Positions 13,265-14,644 of a DNA stretch of 14,644 nucleotides are shown here, one piece after another. Under the pieces are notes generated by a model. That model made no database searches. It saw only the letters and a program-made list of their open reading frames with translations, and had not been told where the DNA came from. The translations under genes and the position numbers were made by a program. Position 1 is the stretch's first letter. Every line of letters starts with the position of its first letter. This DNA comes from JBBPYA01 sp038200385 (GTDB lineage: Bacteria > Actinomycetota > Actinomycetes > Mycobacteriales > Geodermatophilaceae), in the NCBI GenBank assembly GCA_038200385.1, contig JBBPYA010000152.1:1-14644 (forward strand), given 5' to 3'.

Positions 13265-14556
13265 GAGGCGACGGTCCGCTAGCTCTGCCCGGTGCCGCCG
13301 GGCCGCTGCTCGCGGCGTTCAGCCGTGAAGCGCTGGCCCGCAATGGCGTCCCCGAGGCCGGTGCCGCGGCCGATCGCCAGGAGTGCCTGAGGCTGCTCAC
13401 GGAGCACTTGGGCAGCAGCCTCGCCTCGCTGCATTGCTCTGTGCTGGGAGCAGCCTGGACGGAGGTCTTCGACGCCTATCCACGGCAACCGATTGACGAC
13501 CAGCGACTGGAACGCCTCGGGTGGCTGCCGATGGACCGGCTCGATCGGCGTGGTCGGCACGCGCGCGGCTCGGGGACTCGACTCTGGGCGGTGGTCGCCG
13601 AGGGGCGGGTGCTCGCCGGCGTGCTGGTACACCCCGGGCCGGACACGTATGACCCGGTCGCCGCGCTGATCGACCGATGTCGCGGCGCCGGTGAGGTGCG
13701 CCTGCGCGAGGTGCTAGAGCTGTGCGAGCTGCGGCGACAGCACCACGACTTCCCAGCCAACGCCGACGTCGTGCGGGTCGCCGCGGAGATCGAGTCGGGT
13801 CTGGGCGGGCGCGTGCTGGCGCCCTGGGCCAGCGGTCGGCTGCGGGCCGCGCCGGGTCGGCTGGCGGGGCGCCCGCCTGCCCGTCGCCTCGTGGTCGCCG
13901 TCAGTGGCGTCGACGGTTCGGGCAAGACGACCCTGCGTGCCGGCGTGACAGCCAGCTTGCAGCGGTGCGGGATACCGGTGTCGACCGTGTGGGTACGGCC
14001 TGGGATGGGCATCGGGTGGCTTGTCACCGTTGCGGCCCGGGTCAAGCGCCTGCTCGGCCAGAATGCCCGGCCGGGAATCCGCAGTGTCGCCACAGCGGAC
14101 GGCGTCCCGCTTCGTTCACGAACCGGCGCGGTGGGGTGGATCTGGGTGATGCTGGTCGTCGGATCGTTCCTGCGCGGGGTCTGGCGTCAGCACCGCGTGG
14201 CCTCGGGGATCGTCGTCTACGACCGGCACCTTGTGGACGCGCTCGCAACGCTCGATTTCGCGTACGCGGGAGTGCATCTGCAGGTGGCGCACCGGTTGAT
14301 CCGAGCGCTGCTGCCTCCGGCCGACGTCACGATCTACCTCGACGTTCCCGTCGAGGTGTCGGTCGCCCGCAAGCCCGACGACCTGCTCGGCGAGAGCGCT
14401 GTACGGCGGCAGTTGGCGGCGTACGAGAAGTGGCTGGCCGCCATCCCCCCGACGGTGCGCTTGGATGCCGTCGCCGCGCAGGCGGATATCCTGGCGAGCG
14501 CGCTGCGGGTGCTAGCCTACGGCCCGCACGGCGGCGCTGCACCGATGGCCCTGTAG
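13261..14556 (+). CDS. Unknown N-terminal domain fused to thymidylate-kinase-like P-loop kinase
   Basis: The 431-aa product has two parts. Residues 1-205 match no domain I can name; the segment from about 60 to 165 (including LGWLPMDRLD, LWAVVAEGRV and LELCELRRQHHDF) resembles the degenerate nucleotidyltransferase-like regions that precede such kinases in polysaccharide loci, but no catalytic Asp pair is visible. Residues 208-420 form a thymidylate-kinase-like domain: Walker A GVDGSGKTT (216-224, K222), VVYDRH (318-323, D321/R322), ADVTIYLDVPVEVSVARKPD (354-373) and AYEKWL (387-392). The central hydrophobic stretch WIWVMLVVGSFL (293-304) is usual in this kinase group. Such proteins occur in exopolysaccharide clusters, where the real substrate is unknown; housekeeping dTMP kinase activity is unlikely. 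The GTG start at 13261 overlaps the ATP-grasp stop by 4 bp. Confidence 0.75.
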   Translation: MRGDGPLALPGAAGPLLAAFSREALARNGVPEAGAAADRQECLRLLTEHLGSSLASLHCSVLGAAWTEVFDAYPRQPIDDQRLERLGWLPMDRLDRRGRHARGSGTRLWAVVAEGRVLAGVLVHPGPDTYDPVAALIDRCRGAGEVRLREVLELCELRRQHHDFPANADVVRVAAEIESGLGGRVLAPWASGRLRAAPGRLAGRPPARRLVVAVSGVDGSGKTTLRAGVTASLQRCGIPVSTVWVRPGMGIGWLVTVAARVKRLLGQNARPGIRSVATADGVPLRSRTGAVGWIWVMLVVGSFLRGVWRQHRVASGIVVYDRHLVDALATLDFAYAGVHLQVAHRLIRALLPPADVTIYLDVPVEVSVARKPDDLLGESAVRRQLAAYEKWLAAIPPTVRLDAVAAQADILASALRVLAYGPHGGAAPMAL

Positions 14557-14575
14557 TAGAGTCCCGGCCAGGGCC
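14547..14575. repeat. Inverted repeat across the kinase stop codon
   Basis: GGCCCTG (14547-14553) and CAGGGCC (14569-14575) form a perfect 7-bp stem with a 15-nt loop, starting inside the last codons of the kinase gene. The loop contains the stop and a TAGAGT hexamer (14557-14562). It could be a weak terminator or attenuator, or TAGAGT could be a -10 for the next gene. Confidence 0.35.
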
Positions 14576-14620
14576 TGCCTGCCCGACGCATAGCGCCGCC
14601 ATCGCGTGAAGGAGTGCTCC

Positions 14621-14644
14621 ATGGCCACGGGCCGGCTGCCGAAC
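14621..14644 (+). CDS. Start of an unidentified gene (partial)
   Basis: An ATG at 14621 is preceded by a clear Shine-Dalgarno AAGGAG (14609-14614) with 6-nt spacing and followed by an open frame reading MATGRLPN to the window edge. It lies 64 bp after the kinase stop on the same strand, so it may continue the ATP-grasp-kinase operon. Eight codons are too few to identify it. Confidence 0.6.

Noticed and set aside
13722..14609. 295-aa plus-strand open frame over the kinase domain
   Set aside because: The Walker A and DR motifs are in the 13261-14556 frame. This one is a shadow without recognisable motifs.
1..14644. CRISPR arrays, tRNA genes, insertion sequences, phage genes
   Set aside because: No spaced direct repeats, cloverleaf-like sequence, transposase or integrase motifs were seen on either strand.

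Overview
The window is very GC-rich (about 70% by eye). Its left part is a conserved actinobacterial chromosomal neighbourhood: a SurA-like lipoprotein, mazG, a LytR-CpsA-Psr (LCP) protein, eno, and the start of a gene that sits where actinobacteria carry the FtsB/DivIC-type division protein. Mycobacteria have a comparable order (mfd-mazG-lpqU-eno-Rv1024). Frequent GTG starts, one TTG start and apparently leaderless promoters also fit a high-GC actinobacterium. The genus cannot be read from this sequence.

Core region, 1-5858. On the minus strand, in transcription order, lie a SurA-like lipoprotein (5858-4854), mazG (4852-3863), an LCP-family protein (3770-2607), then eno (1405-98) and, overlapping it by 4 bp, the partial FtsB/DivIC-position gene (101-1). 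A four-pass membrane protein resembling DUF3592 (1604-2524, plus strand) is placed between the LCP gene and eno, divergent from eno. The LCP protein lacks the Arg-Asp pair of the usual IPRD motif.

Accessory region, 5936-14644. Where mfd might be expected upstream of surA/mazG, the window carries surface-glycan type genes instead. There are three PAPS-dependent sulfotransferases of different types (5936-6862 plus, 7981-6887 minus, 9870-9115 minus) and a UDP-glucose 4-epimerase (8167-9126 plus). Two tandem, clearly paralogous secreted proteins of a family with no function known to me follow (10894-9875, a predicted lipoprotein; 12011-10995, a predicted Sec-secreted protein). Next come an ATP-grasp ligase (12185-13264) overlapping by 4 bp a fusion of an unrecognised N-terminal domain with a thymidylate-kinase-like domain (13261-14556), and the first eight codons of another gene (14621 onward).

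Read together, the accessory genes look like part of a sulfated cell-surface glycan locus. GalE would supply a galactose-type sugar nucleotide, the sulfotransferases would decorate it, and the secreted pair would act outside the cell. This is inference; no glycosyltransferase, flippase or PAPS-synthesis gene lies in the window.

Five genes have a TANNNT- or GATANT-like -10 hexamer ending 6-7 nt before the start codon, the layout of leaderless actinobacterial transcripts. No intergenic gap exceeds 300 bases; the largest is 1406-1603. No tRNA, rRNA, insertion sequence, CRISPR array or attachment site was seen.
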